Shown: positions 1 through 8,092 of the stretch, one piece after another | Layout of the letters: every line of letters begins with the position of its first letter | Numbering within the stretch: position 1 is the first letter of the stretch | NCBI RefSeq assembly: GCF_023823685.1 | Contig: NZ_JAMXBF010000003.1 | Location: 434,001-498,000, forward strand | From: Pseudomonas subflava | GTDB taxonomy: Bacteria; Pseudomonadota; Gammaproteobacteria; Pseudomonadales; Pseudomonadaceae | Direction of reading: 5' to 3' | Length of the DNA stretch: 64,000 nucleotides | Program-made: the position numbers and the translations under genes | Notes under the pieces: model-generated | Told to the model about the DNA's origin: nothing | The model's input: the letters and a program-made list of their open reading frames with translations, nothing else | Database searches by the model: none

Positions 1-84
1 AGGGCTGAGGCTGATCAGCGTATTCAGCGCCTGCCGGGGCATGTCGTAGGCAATGACAATGATTGAAAGCAAAGGCCCGCCCAC
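1..84 (-). CDS. Glycosyltransferase family 2, N-terminal fragment (runs off the window)
   Basis: Only the first 28 codons lie in the window. They start at a GTG whose first base is the last base of the stop codon of the upstream gene (84-86), a one-base overlap that implies translational coupling. The peptide begins MGGPLLSIIVIAYDMPRQAL, the usual first beta strand of a GT-A fold nucleotide-sugar binding domain. It closely resembles the N-terminus of its upstream neighbour (LSIVLIVYKMPDQA), so the two look like tandem paralogues. Donor and acceptor cannot be inferred. Role in surface glycan assembly is inferred from the neighbouring exporter genes. Confidence 0.7.
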   Translation of the reverse strand, partial: MGGPLLSIIVIAYDMPRQALNTLISLSP

Positions 85-1004
85 TATCCACCTACCTTTT
101 CCAGCGACACACGTATGAAGCGGTAAACACTTGGGTGCGGGCTCCCCAGCAGAATGGGCCGCACATCTGGCGGCGCACGATCATCCCCTCGAATAGCCCG
201 GTCCTGATCATCCAGCGCCTTGTAAATGACATCGCGCTCGGCCTTGCGCGTGCCTGTGGTCACCCCACCATGGAACTGGTGAAACGACCCCTCGCCGAAC
301 AGCAGATAGAAGGGTGTATCCGGGGACTCCAGCAGACGTTTGTAAAGGTCCAGATTGGCGTTGCCGCCACCAAAATCATCGTACCGAACATCCATTCCAC
401 CAAGCGCCTGCCATTTGCGCATGGACATACAGATGAAATTGCTTTCGTAGTTGGAACGAAAAAAGCCCCCCTGACAGGAGCCGCTAAGCACAGCGATGTC
501 ATACAGCCGATAACCATCTTTGGGCCACTCGATGCCGGCGAGCAGCTTGGCCTCGGCGTTTTCGTCATAACCTTCGTTGACAGCGACCTGCTGGAGCTTG
601 TGGCCGATGTGATACCCAGGCGCGGACACTGCGGCATGGGGCGCCATGCGGAAAGCCTCAAGAGCAAGACGCACCACCCCTGGGGTAACCATGCGCGCGC
701 CATCGATCATGATCGAGATATGACTGCCAGTAGCCTGTTCAGCACCGAAGTTAATCGCGTTGACTGGCGAGCGTAGCGTTTCCCGGCGCTGGAAATAGCG
801 CACGTTGGTTGCGTGCTTGATCGCGCGGGCATGACCCAGTAGGCGGTCAGAGTGGTTCTCGACCACTATCACTTCATAGTCGTCCTCACTGACCCCTTGC
901 TGGTAGGCAGGGCTTAGCGAGTAGAGAGTTTTCTCCGCCTGATCAGGCATCTTGTAAACGATCAGCACGATGGAAAGGCGGGGAGCACGGCGAAAAATCG
1001 ACAT
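84..1004 (-). CDS. Glycosyltransferase family 2 protein
   Basis: A protein of 306 residues starting at ATG 1004; a TTG immediately before it (1007) would add one residue. The N-terminus LSIVLIVYKMPDQAEKTLYS followed by DYEVIVVENHS and SIMIDGARM fits a GT2 (GT-A fold) glycosyltransferase, with the DGA segment at the position of the usual metal-binding DxD. It probably transfers a sugar to a lipid-linked or surface glycan at the cytoplasmic face. It is followed with a one-base overlap by a second GT2 gene and preceded by a sulfotransferase gene 16 bp upstream, so the three leftward genes probably form one operon. Sugar specificity is unknown. Confidence 0.8.
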   Translation of the reverse strand: MSIFRRAPRLSIVLIVYKMPDQAEKTLYSLSPAYQQGVSEDDYEVIVVENHSDRLLGHARAIKHATNVRYFQRRETLRSPVNAINFGAEQATGSHISIMIDGARMVTPGVVRLALEAFRMAPHAAVSAPGYHIGHKLQQVAVNEGYDENAEAKLLAGIEWPKDGYRLYDIAVLSGSCQGGFFRSNYESNFICMSMRKWQALGGMDVRYDDFGGGNANLDLYKRLLESPDTPFYLLFGEGSFHQFHGGVTTGTRKAERDVIYKALDDQDRAIRGDDRAPPDVRPILLGSPHPSVYRFIRVSLEKVGG

Positions 1005-1020
1005 CAATCAGTTTCCATCG

Positions 1021-1758
1021 TTAACGTGCACAGCGGCATAGCTCGCGGTAGAGCTTTTGCAGCTCGGAGGGTAGCGACTGGCGTACTTGCTGGTGATGCT
1101 TCAGCTCCGGGCTGAAGAAGCGCTCCTCCGCTGCGGAGGTAAGCCCCAGCTCGCCAAGAACGACATCAAGCTTGCGGTGTAGCGCTGCCTCATCCTCATC
1201 AAAACACAGCAAGGGAAAACGCGACTGGCGATACAGGCTGAGCAGTCGCTTGTTGTATGCCAGCCACAGCGCAAATGCTTGATCTTGAGGCATCCCCCCG
1301 CGCGCCGCGAGAGATTGAGCAACGGCTGTCGGATGACGGAAAATTCCGACGTACCTCAAGTCAGGGAGCAAATGCTGCCAACCTTCAACCAACAACAGTG
1401 CCCGAGGATCTTTGAAGCCCCAGCGGGGAACTCCGTTGTATTCTGCAATCAGCTCTCGAGCCTCGGCGTATTCGGCCTCGCTCCAGACGATAGGCTGATC
1501 CGGAGGAGTATCCCATGCGTAGCCACGGGCGGCGAGAACCTTATCGCTGAAGGCCACGATGTCTAGGTTCTCCCGATTACCTTTCAGGTTGTGCGGATTC
1601 CAGGCACTGAACTTGCCCAGTTCAAGACCTGCCTGCTGCAGAGAGCCGGTCAGAAAGCTGGTGCCACTACGGTGCATGCCAACCACCATGACAGTCACCC
1701 GGTCAGGGGGCGGCAGTGGCTGCTCGGCGCAGGAAAATAGGGATCGAACAAACCGCAT
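1021..1758 (-). CDS. Sulfotransferase family protein
   Basis: A protein of 245 residues with a PAPS-type P-loop near the N-terminus (VVGMHRSGTSFLTGSL), then FKDPRALLL and YVGIFRHPTAVAQSL, which match the 3'-phosphate-binding region of sulfotransferases. It is expected to move sulfate from PAPS to a sugar or other acceptor in the cytoplasm. ATG 1758 is preferred because a GGGGGTG stretch lies just upstream; the reading frame is open to a TTG at 1815 that would add 19 residues without a better ribosome site. The same P-loop type opens the 1055-residue protein at 3464, so this locus has two related sulfotransferase domains on either side of an ABC exporter. Substrate not determined. Confidence 0.75.
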   Translation of the reverse strand: MRFVRSLFSCAEQPLPPPDRVTVMVVGMHRSGTSFLTGSLQQAGLELGKFSAWNPHNLKGNRENLDIVAFSDKVLAARGYAWDTPPDQPIVWSEAEYAEARELIAEYNGVPRWGFKDPRALLLVEGWQHLLPDLRYVGIFRHPTAVAQSLAARGGMPQDQAFALWLAYNKRLLSLYRQSRFPLLCFDEDEAALHRKLDVVLGELGLTSAAEERFFSPELKHHQQVRQSLPSELQKLYRELCRCAR

Positions 1759-1892
1759 GACACCCCCACTTATTCTTATAGGTGCGGACACGACCATCTG
1801 GCAGCAAATCCTCAAGCCGTGCTGGTAACGTGACGGAAAAGTACAGCATTGTGGTTAAATGAGCGCCCCATTTCAATCGGCCTCTGTCGCAG

Positions 1893-2648
1893 ATGAATTA
1901 CAAGGAAATCCTGCTATACGGGGTGTACAGCGACCTGCGGACTGAAGTCGCCAGGCGCTTCCTCGGCTTTCTCTGGTGGATACTCGACCCGGTCCTATAC
2001 ATGGCGGCGTTCTACGTCGTTTTCGCCTTGGCTTTACGCCAGGGTGGAGAGGACTATGCTCCGTTCCTGTTAATTGGAATGGTGGCCTGGAAGTGGTTCG
2101 ACAGCACGGCACGCCAGGCCAGCGTGGCCATTGTCGGCAATGCCGCTCTGATTCAGCAGATATACGTCCCTAAAAGCCTGCTCGCGCTCATCCAAATATT
2201 CGGCAATGCATTCAAGTTCGCCATTGTTCTCGGGCTGCTGCTGGTTTTCCTTCTTGCCATTGGCAAGCGCCCATCACTGCACTGGCTCGCCCTTCTGCCG
2301 GTAATCCTGACGCAATTGTATCTGGTTACCGCAGTGGGCTTGCTGCTGGCCGGAATCATTCCGCTGGCTCAGGACTTTAAGCAGGTGGTGGATAACCTCT
2401 TGATGGTGATGATGTTTCTTTCCGGCATATTCTTCACCGCCGAGCAGATGCCCGATTCGCTGCGTTTCGCGTTCGAACTCAACCCGATGGTGGTACTGAT
2501 TGAAGCCTTCCGCAGCGTTCTTCTACACAATCAGTGGCCGGATTTTTTCCACCTCCTGTACGTGATCATGATTGCGACGCCACTGCTGGCATTCGCCGTG
2601 CTGTTCATTCGCCGAAATGAACGGCGTTATCCCAAGCTGATGCTCTGA
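1893..2648 (+). CDS. wzm: ABC-2 type polysaccharide export permease (Wzm-like)
   Basis: A protein of 251 residues with about six hydrophobic segments and the N-terminal interfacial region typical of O-antigen/teichoic-type exporters (RRFLGFLWWILDPVLYM). The pattern of a cytoplasmic N-terminus, a central DFKQVVDNLLMVMMFLSGIF region and an ELNPMVVLIEAFRS segment before the last helices is characteristic of the ABC-2 permease family. It should form the inner-membrane channel that flips a lipid-linked glycan, with the ATPase encoded 9 bp downstream. It is divergent from the leftward sulfotransferase gene. No strong ribosome site is visible before the ATG. The symbol is by family role; the exported glycan is unknown. 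Confidence 0.85.
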   Translation: MNYKEILLYGVYSDLRTEVARRFLGFLWWILDPVLYMAAFYVVFALALRQGGEDYAPFLLIGMVAWKWFDSTARQASVAIVGNAALIQQIYVPKSLLALIQIFGNAFKFAIVLGLLLVFLLAIGKRPSLHWLALLPVILTQLYLVTAVGLLLAGIIPLAQDFKQVVDNLLMVMMFLSGIFFTAEQMPDSLRFAFELNPMVVLIEAFRSVLLHNQWPDFFHLLYVIMIATPLLAFAVLFIRRNERRYPKLML

Positions 2649-2657
2649 AGAAAAGCC

Positions 2658-3413
2658 ATGAGCGGAAAGAAGATTCTCGAAGCCAAGAACATTGGCATTT
2701 GTTATCGCCAGCGGGCTGGTTTCCTTCGCTATGACCACTATTGGGCCCTGAAGGATGTCAGCTTCAGTCTGCATGCCGGTGAAACGCTGGGGGTAATCGG
2801 CGCCAATGGCGCGGGCAAGAGCACCCTGCTGCGCATGATCGCCGGCATCGTCGACCCGGATCGTGGAGAGCTTTGGCGCGAGCCCAATACCACGGCCAGT
2901 CTGTTGGCACTGAATGTCGGCCTGAAGAGCGAACTCTCGGGCCGAGAGAACGCCATTATCAGCGGCCTCCTGCTGGGCATGAGCCTGGCCCGCATCAGGT
3001 CTCTATTAGATGACATCCACAGGTTCAGCGGGCTCGGGGATTTCTTCGAACGCCCGGTCGCCAGTTATTCGACCGGGATGCGGGCGCGACTCGGTTTCGC
3101 GGTTGCCATCCATGCGGACCCGGACGTACTGCTGATCGACGAAGTGCTGGGAGTCGGTGACCAGAACTTCAAGGACAAGTCGCATCGGGCGATGAAGGAA
3201 AAGATCAACTCGAACAAAACCGTGGTGCTGGTTTCGCACAGCATGGATGCCATCAAGGCGCTGTGTGACCGGGTGCTCTGGATACACGAAGGCAAGAGCA
3301 TCATCTGCGACGAAGCGGGCTATGTGACTAACGGCTACCTGGAAGCGGCCGGCATGGCCTACCAGGCGGAACAGGAACAACGGCGACAAGAGCTCGAGCA
3401 CTGCGAACTCTAA
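2658..3413 (+). CDS. wzt: ABC transporter ATP-binding protein, polysaccharide export (Wzt-like, short form)
   Basis: A protein of 251 residues. Walker A (GANGAGKST) lies near residue 55, the ABC signature region reads SYSTGMRARLGFAV, Walker B is DVLLIDEVLG and the switch histidine is in VSHSMD. These are the features of the ATPase that drives Wzm-type glycan exporters. The protein stops soon after the nucleotide-binding domain, so it lacks the C-terminal carbohydrate-binding domain found in Wzt proteins that recognise a modified chain end; recognition of the export substrate, if any, must lie elsewhere. It lies 9 bp after the permease gene and 50 bp before the large fusion gene, consistent with one operon. 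Confidence 0.85.
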   Translation: MSGKKILEAKNIGICYRQRAGFLRYDHYWALKDVSFSLHAGETLGVIGANGAGKSTLLRMIAGIVDPDRGELWREPNTTASLLALNVGLKSELSGRENAIISGLLLGMSLARIRSLLDDIHRFSGLGDFFERPVASYSTGMRARLGFAVAIHADPDVLLIDEVLGVGDQNFKDKSHRAMKEKINSNKTVVLVSHSMDAIKALCDRVLWIHEGKSIICDEAGYVTNGYLEAAGMAYQAEQEQRRQELEHCEL

Positions 3414-3463
3414 ACGTCGACTACCAAGAATAATAATGGGCGGACAAGTCCAATGAGATACGT

Positions 3464-6400
3464 ATGAGCATTGAGTGCAAAAGGGTTCTGATGGTTCTGG
3501 GCATGCATCGCAGCGGCACCAGTGCACTTACCCGCGGTCTGGAAGTCCTTGGCGCCGAGCTCGGCCAGAGCCTGATGCCGGCGGCCAAGGACAACAACGA
3601 CAAAGGTTTCTTCGAAGACATCGATTTTCACGCCCTCAACTCCAGACTGCTGGCCCATCTGGGCTCCGCCTGGGACACGCTGGGTCCGCTTCCGTCGGAG
3701 TACCTGCACCAACCAGAGTTCTCGGTGCTGCTCGACGAGGCCGAGCGCATCCTCGCGGAGAAACTCGCCCAGGTTCAGTGCCTGGCGATCAAGGACCCCC
3801 AAGCCTCACTGCTGCTGCCATTCTGGCAGCAGGTGTTCTCCCGCCTTGGCGTCAGAGCCCAGTACCTGATCTGCTTCCGCAACCCCCTCAGCGTGGCCGC
3901 CTCACTGCGCAAGCGCGATGGCATTTACCCGGTGCATGCCCAGTTGCTGTGGGCCAAATACTCCCTTGCCGCACTGCAGCACACCCTGTCGCAGGAGATC
4001 ATGGTGGTCGACTACGACGGCCTCATGGAGAATCCCCAACAACAGTTGAGGCGCATCGCCAGAAGCTTCGACCTACCTGCGCCGGACGCCGCGCCCAGGG
4101 CCCTGGCCGCTTTCAGCCAGGAGTTCCTCACCCAGGATCTGCGCCACTCCCGGTTCGACGATGAACATCTGGTCGTGCCGGGCGAGGTGCTGCAGGTCGT
4201 TCGCGATCTGAATGCACTGCTGAAGGCCGCCGCGCGCCTGGACGGCGCCCCCGACCGGGCGCCCCTCGCCGCCGAATGCACGCGGCTGGCTGTCGGCATG
4301 GCGGCTCTCGAACCAGTTGCCCATGAGCTGGATGTCCTGAGCAACCTAGAGACTCCGGAAGGCTTGCTTCGCGAGCGCGACGAACTACTCGCGCAGACAG
4401 CGCGTCTTCAGGATGAATGCCAGGGCGCCTGGACAGAGCATGCCAAGGTACTTGAACAGCACTCCATGGCTCTTGAACAGTTGAATCGGCTGCGCAGCCA
4501 CCCGCTTTTGCGAGCGCTGCGGACGCTTAAAAACTATCGCACCGTTTCCAAGTTAATAGGCCGTGGTATTTCCCATACCTCCCGTATAGTTTGGCGGCGT
4601 TTACCCGGTTCGATCGCCCATAAGAACCGGGCCAAGGACGTGCTGTTCCGCCATGCCGGGAGCCTGTTTCAGCGGACTCGGGCCTATCAGAATTGGCTGC
4701 ACGCCAACGGCCAGCAAAGCCCCCAGATAGAAAGCGTGAAGATCGACTGGCTGAACGAACCCGTCCAGCAGGTGAAACGGCTACGAACCGAGCTGCCCGC
4801 CCGGCAGGTGGCACGACAGATAGCCTTCTACCTGCCGCAGTTTCATGCCATCCCCGAAAATGACGAATGGTGGGGCGAGGGCTTTACCGAGTGGACCAAC
4901 GTCAAACCCGCCCAGGCGCATTACAGAGGCCACTATCAACCGCATGTCCCTAGTGAACTCGGCTACTACAACCTGGAAGACCCCGTCACGCAAAGACGCC
5001 AAGTCGAGCTGGCCAAGCTCTACGGCATTGCAGGATTCTGTTTCTACTTCTACTGGTTCGGCGGCAAGCGCCTGCTCGAGAAGCCGATCGAGAACTACCT
5101 GAACAACCGCAACCTCGACCTGCCCTTTTGTCTGTGCTGGGCCAACGAGAACTGGAGCAGGCGCTGGGACGGGCTGGACGACCAGATACTGATCAGTCAG
5201 AAGCACTCAGCTGAGGATGACCTGGCGTTCATCGCCCATATTGCCAACTACATGCGCGATGAACGCTACATCCGTATCGATGGCAAGCCGCTGTTGCTGG
5301 TATATCGCCCCGGCGAGCTGCCCGACGCTAAGGCAACAGCATCGCGTTGGCGCAGCTGGTGTCGCGAGCATGGCGTGGGCGAAATCTATCTGGCCTATAC
5401 CCAGTCCTTCGACAAGGCTCCGCCTTCACGCTATGGGTTCGACGCCGCGGTCGAGTTCCCGCCCAATGGCACCCAGCCCCAGGACGTCACCAACAGCATC
5501 CAGCCACTGGACAATAACTTCCTGGGCAAGGTCTACGACTGGCGCACCTACCTGAAACGCAGCGCCAAGCCGAATCAGCCCAAGTACCCGCTGTTCCGGG
5601 GAGTATGCCCCTCCTGGGACAACACCGCGCGGCGCAAGGAGCGTGGCATCTCCTTCATCAATAGCTCACCACGCGGCTATCAGGAGTGGCTGTTCAACGC
5701 CATTCGCGACACCGTACGCAGGTTCCCTGTAGAGGATCAGCGCCTGGTGTTCATCAATGCCTGGAATGAGTGGGCCGAGGGTGCCCATCTGGAACCCGAC
5801 CAGCGCTATGGCTATGGCTATCTGGAGGCGTCGCGCATGGCCGGTCTGCGTGCAGCCCTTCACGCGCCGCAGTCACCCTCAGGCGTACGCCCGGGGATTG
5901 CGGTGGTCATCCATGCCTATTACCTGGATGTCTTCGGGGAAATACTCGATTACATCCGACAGATCCACCACACCCCCTTCAAGCTATATGTCTCGACACC
6001 GGCGGGTCAGGCCGAGGATATCCATGCCCTACTGGCGGGTAGTCAGCTCGACTATCATTTGCAGGAATTTCCCAACCATGGCCGCGACGTCTTGCCGTTC
6101 CTGAAGCTGCTGCCACGGATCATCGAGGATGGCTTCGCAACCCTGGTCAAGGTACATACGAAGAAGTCGACCCATCGCCAGGACGGCGACAACTGGCGTC
6201 GCGACCTGTATAGCAAGCTGCTGAATCCGCAGGCGCTTGCCGATGCCCTATCGAGCTTTGCCAGCGATCCGGCCCTGGGCATATTGGGCCCGGCCGGGCA
6301 TGTGGTTCCCATGAATTTCTATTGGGGGGCGAACGCTCTCGCGGTCGAGAAGCTGGCCTGCAGACTAGGCATAAGCCCCACGGAACTGAGCCGTGCCAGC

Positions 6401-6631
6401 TTCGTCGCGGGGACCATGTTCTTCGCCAAAATCGACGCGCTGCTGCCTCTCATGAATCTGGCCCTGAGCAATGAGGATTTCGAGCCTGAGGCCGGTCAGG
6501 TCGATGGAACCTTCGCTCACGCCTTGGAGCGCGCCATTGCCATTAGTGCCCATGCGGCAGGCCTGAAGCTACGTAGTTGCGACGGCACTCCCAGCAACAA
6601 GCGCTATGCCTATGCAGACGCTACGCTCTGA
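3464..6631 (+). CDS. Three-part fusion: sulfotransferase + WbsX-like (GH99-related) + RgpF-like domain
   Basis: A protein of 1055 residues. Residues 1-230 are a sulfotransferase domain with P-loop MVLGMHRSGTSALT and a downstream FRNPLSVAASL. Residues 300-345 are a heptad-rich, probably coiled-coil linker. Residues 450-790 match the WbsX/glycoside-hydrolase-99-like family, opening with IAFYLPQFHAIPENDEWW and closing with NAWNEWAEGAHLEPD; this family is common in O-antigen loci. Residues 810-1040 match the rhamnan-synthesis RgpF family (IAVVIHAYYLDVFGEILD, KVHTKKS). The likely role is assembly and sulfation of a rhamnose-type or related glycan exported by the adjacent ABC transporter. The fusion of all three parts is unusual. 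The next gene overlaps its end by 26 bp. Confidence 0.8.
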   Translation: MSIECKRVLMVLGMHRSGTSALTRGLEVLGAELGQSLMPAAKDNNDKGFFEDIDFHALNSRLLAHLGSAWDTLGPLPSEYLHQPEFSVLLDEAERILAEKLAQVQCLAIKDPQASLLLPFWQQVFSRLGVRAQYLICFRNPLSVAASLRKRDGIYPVHAQLLWAKYSLAALQHTLSQEIMVVDYDGLMENPQQQLRRIARSFDLPAPDAAPRALAAFSQEFLTQDLRHSRFDDEHLVVPGEVLQVVRDLNALLKAAARLDGAPDRAPLAAECTRLAVGMAALEPVAHELDVLSNLETPEGLLRERDELLAQTARLQDECQGAWTEHAKVLEQHSMALEQLNRLRSHPLLRALRTLKNYRTVSKLIGRGISHTSRIVWRRLPGSIAHKNRAKDVLFRHAGSLFQRTRAYQNWLHANGQQSPQIESVKIDWLNEPVQQVKRLRTELPARQVARQIAFYLPQFHAIPENDEWWGEGFTEWTNVKPAQAHYRGHYQPHVPSELGYYNLEDPVTQRRQVELAKLYGIAGFCFYFYWFGGKRLLEKPIENYLNNRNLDLPFCLCWANENWSRRWDGLDDQILISQKHSAEDDLAFIAHIANYMRDERYIRIDGKPLLLVYRPGELPDAKATASRWRSWCREHGVGEIYLAYTQSFDKAPPSRYGFDAAVEFPPNGTQPQDVTNSIQPLDNNFLGKVYDWRTYLKRSAKPNQPKYPLFRGVCPSWDNTARRKERGISFINSSPRGYQEWLFNAIRDTVRRFPVEDQRLVFINAWNEWAEGAHLEPDQRYGYGYLEASRMAGLRAALHAPQSPSGVRPGIAVVIHAYYLDVFGEILDYIRQIHHTPFKLYVSTPAGQAEDIHALLAGSQLDYHLQEFPNHGRDVLPFLKLLPRIIEDGFATLVKVHTKKSTHRQDGDNWRRDLYSKLLNPQALADALSSFASDPALGILGPAGHVVPMNFYWGANALAVEKLACRLGISPTELSRASFVAGTMFFAKIDALLPLMNLALSNEDFEPEAGQVDGTFAHALERAIAISAHAAGLKLRSCDGTPSNKRYAYADATL

Positions 6632-7649
6632 TGCCGCAGAGATGATCTACGAGGGAGAGCCCGCCGTGCCTGATGAGACCCTGCAGATGCTCCCGCACAG
6701 CCTCTCGCCAAGCGGAGAAACAGTAACAGCCAAAGCGACGGTGGCAATTCTTCTCTCGACATTCAATGGCGAGAAGTACCTGGCTGAGCAGCTTGACTCT
6801 ATAGCCGCTCAGACCTACCGGGACTGGATAATCGTTGCCTCCGATGATGGCTCTGAGGACAGTACCCTAGATATTCTCGAACGCTATCGTCACCGTTTTG
6901 GGCAAACCCGGCTGCGCATAATCAAAGGCCCTGGCCAAGGCTTCGCCACGAACTTCCTCTCGATGGCAACGGACAGGTCGATCTCCGCTGATTACTTCGC
7001 TTTCTGCGACCAGGACGATCTTTGGCATCCGGATAAACTGGAGCGAGCCCTGATGTGGCTTGAACACCAACCATCAAGAACAGCCTCGCTGTACTGTTCA
7101 CGAACGCGCCTAGTCGACGCGAATGGCTGCCCCCAAGGTTTCTCGCCGCTTTTTGATAAGCCACCGTCTTTTCGAAATGCCTTGGTGCAGAGCCTCGCTG
7201 GAGGCAACACCATGGTTTTCAATCGGTGCGCTCGTGAGTTACTTATGGCAGCAGGCAACGTATCGGTGATTTCACATGACTGGTGGTTTTACATTCTGGC
7301 CACCGGGCATGGTGGCCAGGTGCACTATGACCCCAGACCGGCCATCGACTACCGTCAGCATGGCAACAATTTGATTGGCTCTAACACTGGAATCTTGGAC
7401 AGGATCTTCCGCATCCGCCTGATGCTGTCCGGCCATTTTCACCAATGGAACGATGTCAATCTTCGAGCTCTGGCACCACAAATCGAGTTGCTGACTCAAT
7501 CCAACAGGGTCATCTTGGAACGCTTCTCAAAGGCCCGCGCCGCCAGCCTGCCTGTGCGCATAAAGACCATGCTCCGCTCTGGAGTGTACCGCCAGACGCT
7601 AATGGGCAACCTAGGGTTAGTTGCAGCCATTCTGCTGCGCAAGGTGTGA
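6606..7649 (+). CDS. Glycosyltransferase family 2 (rhamnosyltransferase-like)
   Basis: A protein of up to 347 residues. The GT2 core starts near residue 46 with VAILLSTFNGEKYLAEQLDS, followed by ASDDGSEDST and FCDQDDLWHPDK, where DQDD is the metal-binding DxD region. GT2 enzymes with the STFNGEKYL and DQDDLW signatures are usually annotated as rhamnosyltransferases or other O-antigen transferases; that specificity is inference. The first ATG lies 26 bp inside the preceding gene; ATG 6642 would give a protein 12 residues shorter without the overlap. It is the last rightward gene of the glycan operon; no clear intrinsic terminator follows. Confidence 0.8.
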   Translation: MPMQTLRSDAAEMIYEGEPAVPDETLQMLPHSLSPSGETVTAKATVAILLSTFNGEKYLAEQLDSIAAQTYRDWIIVASDDGSEDSTLDILERYRHRFGQTRLRIIKGPGQGFATNFLSMATDRSISADYFAFCDQDDLWHPDKLERALMWLEHQPSRTASLYCSRTRLVDANGCPQGFSPLFDKPPSFRNALVQSLAGGNTMVFNRCARELLMAAGNVSVISHDWWFYILATGHGGQVHYDPRPAIDYRQHGNNLIGSNTGILDRIFRIRLMLSGHFHQWNDVNLRALAPQIELLTQSNRVILERFSKARAASLPVRIKTMLRSGVYRQTLMGNLGLVAAILLRKV

Positions 7650-7771
7650 TCGAGGCTGTCGGTTTTAAACTGCTGCGTGATCTGTCTCACCTCAGGGGCT
7701 ATGGGCTTGAACCGACGGGATCTATTTTCGTCCAATAGGCAGTTCATCCGTTTCGCTTGCCTGGAGCCGCC

Positions 7772-8092
7772 ATGCGCCGCCTTCTGTCTGCCCTTCTCGC
7801 CACCTCCCTCTGCCTCACCACCGCCGCCCAGGCCCAGACCCTCGTGGCCACCAGCAACATCATCGTCCGCGCACTTGACCGCAGTTTCGACTTCACGTCG
7901 GACACCACCACCTCGATCCGTGACATGAAGGTGGTGCTGGCCGCTCGTGACGATGCTGCGAGTTTCGTCGCCAGCCAGGGCGATATCCGTGGTGCGCGCC
8001 TTGAGGCGGCGTTCGCCACCCTGCGTGAACAGCTGCCCGAGGCCCGTGGCGCCTCCGATCAGCAACTGGCCGAAGCCATTCTCGCCCTGTGA
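7772..8092 (+). CDS. DUF2388 domain protein, periplasmic
   Basis: A protein of 106 residues with a clean signal peptide (RRLLSALLATSLCLTTAAQA, cleavage likely after AQA). The mature part begins TLVATSNIIVRALDRSFDFT, the hallmark of the DUF2388 family, known mainly from Pseudomonas, whose function is unknown. The start at ATG 7772 is chosen because it opens the signal peptide. Its stop overlaps the GTG start of the DUF4105 gene by 4 bp (GTGA), so the two are co-translated and may act together in the envelope. Confidence 0.85.
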   Translation: MRRLLSALLATSLCLTTAAQAQTLVATSNIIVRALDRSFDFTSDTTTSIRDMKVVLAARDDAASFVASQGDIRGARLEAAFATLREQLPEARGASDQQLAEAILAL

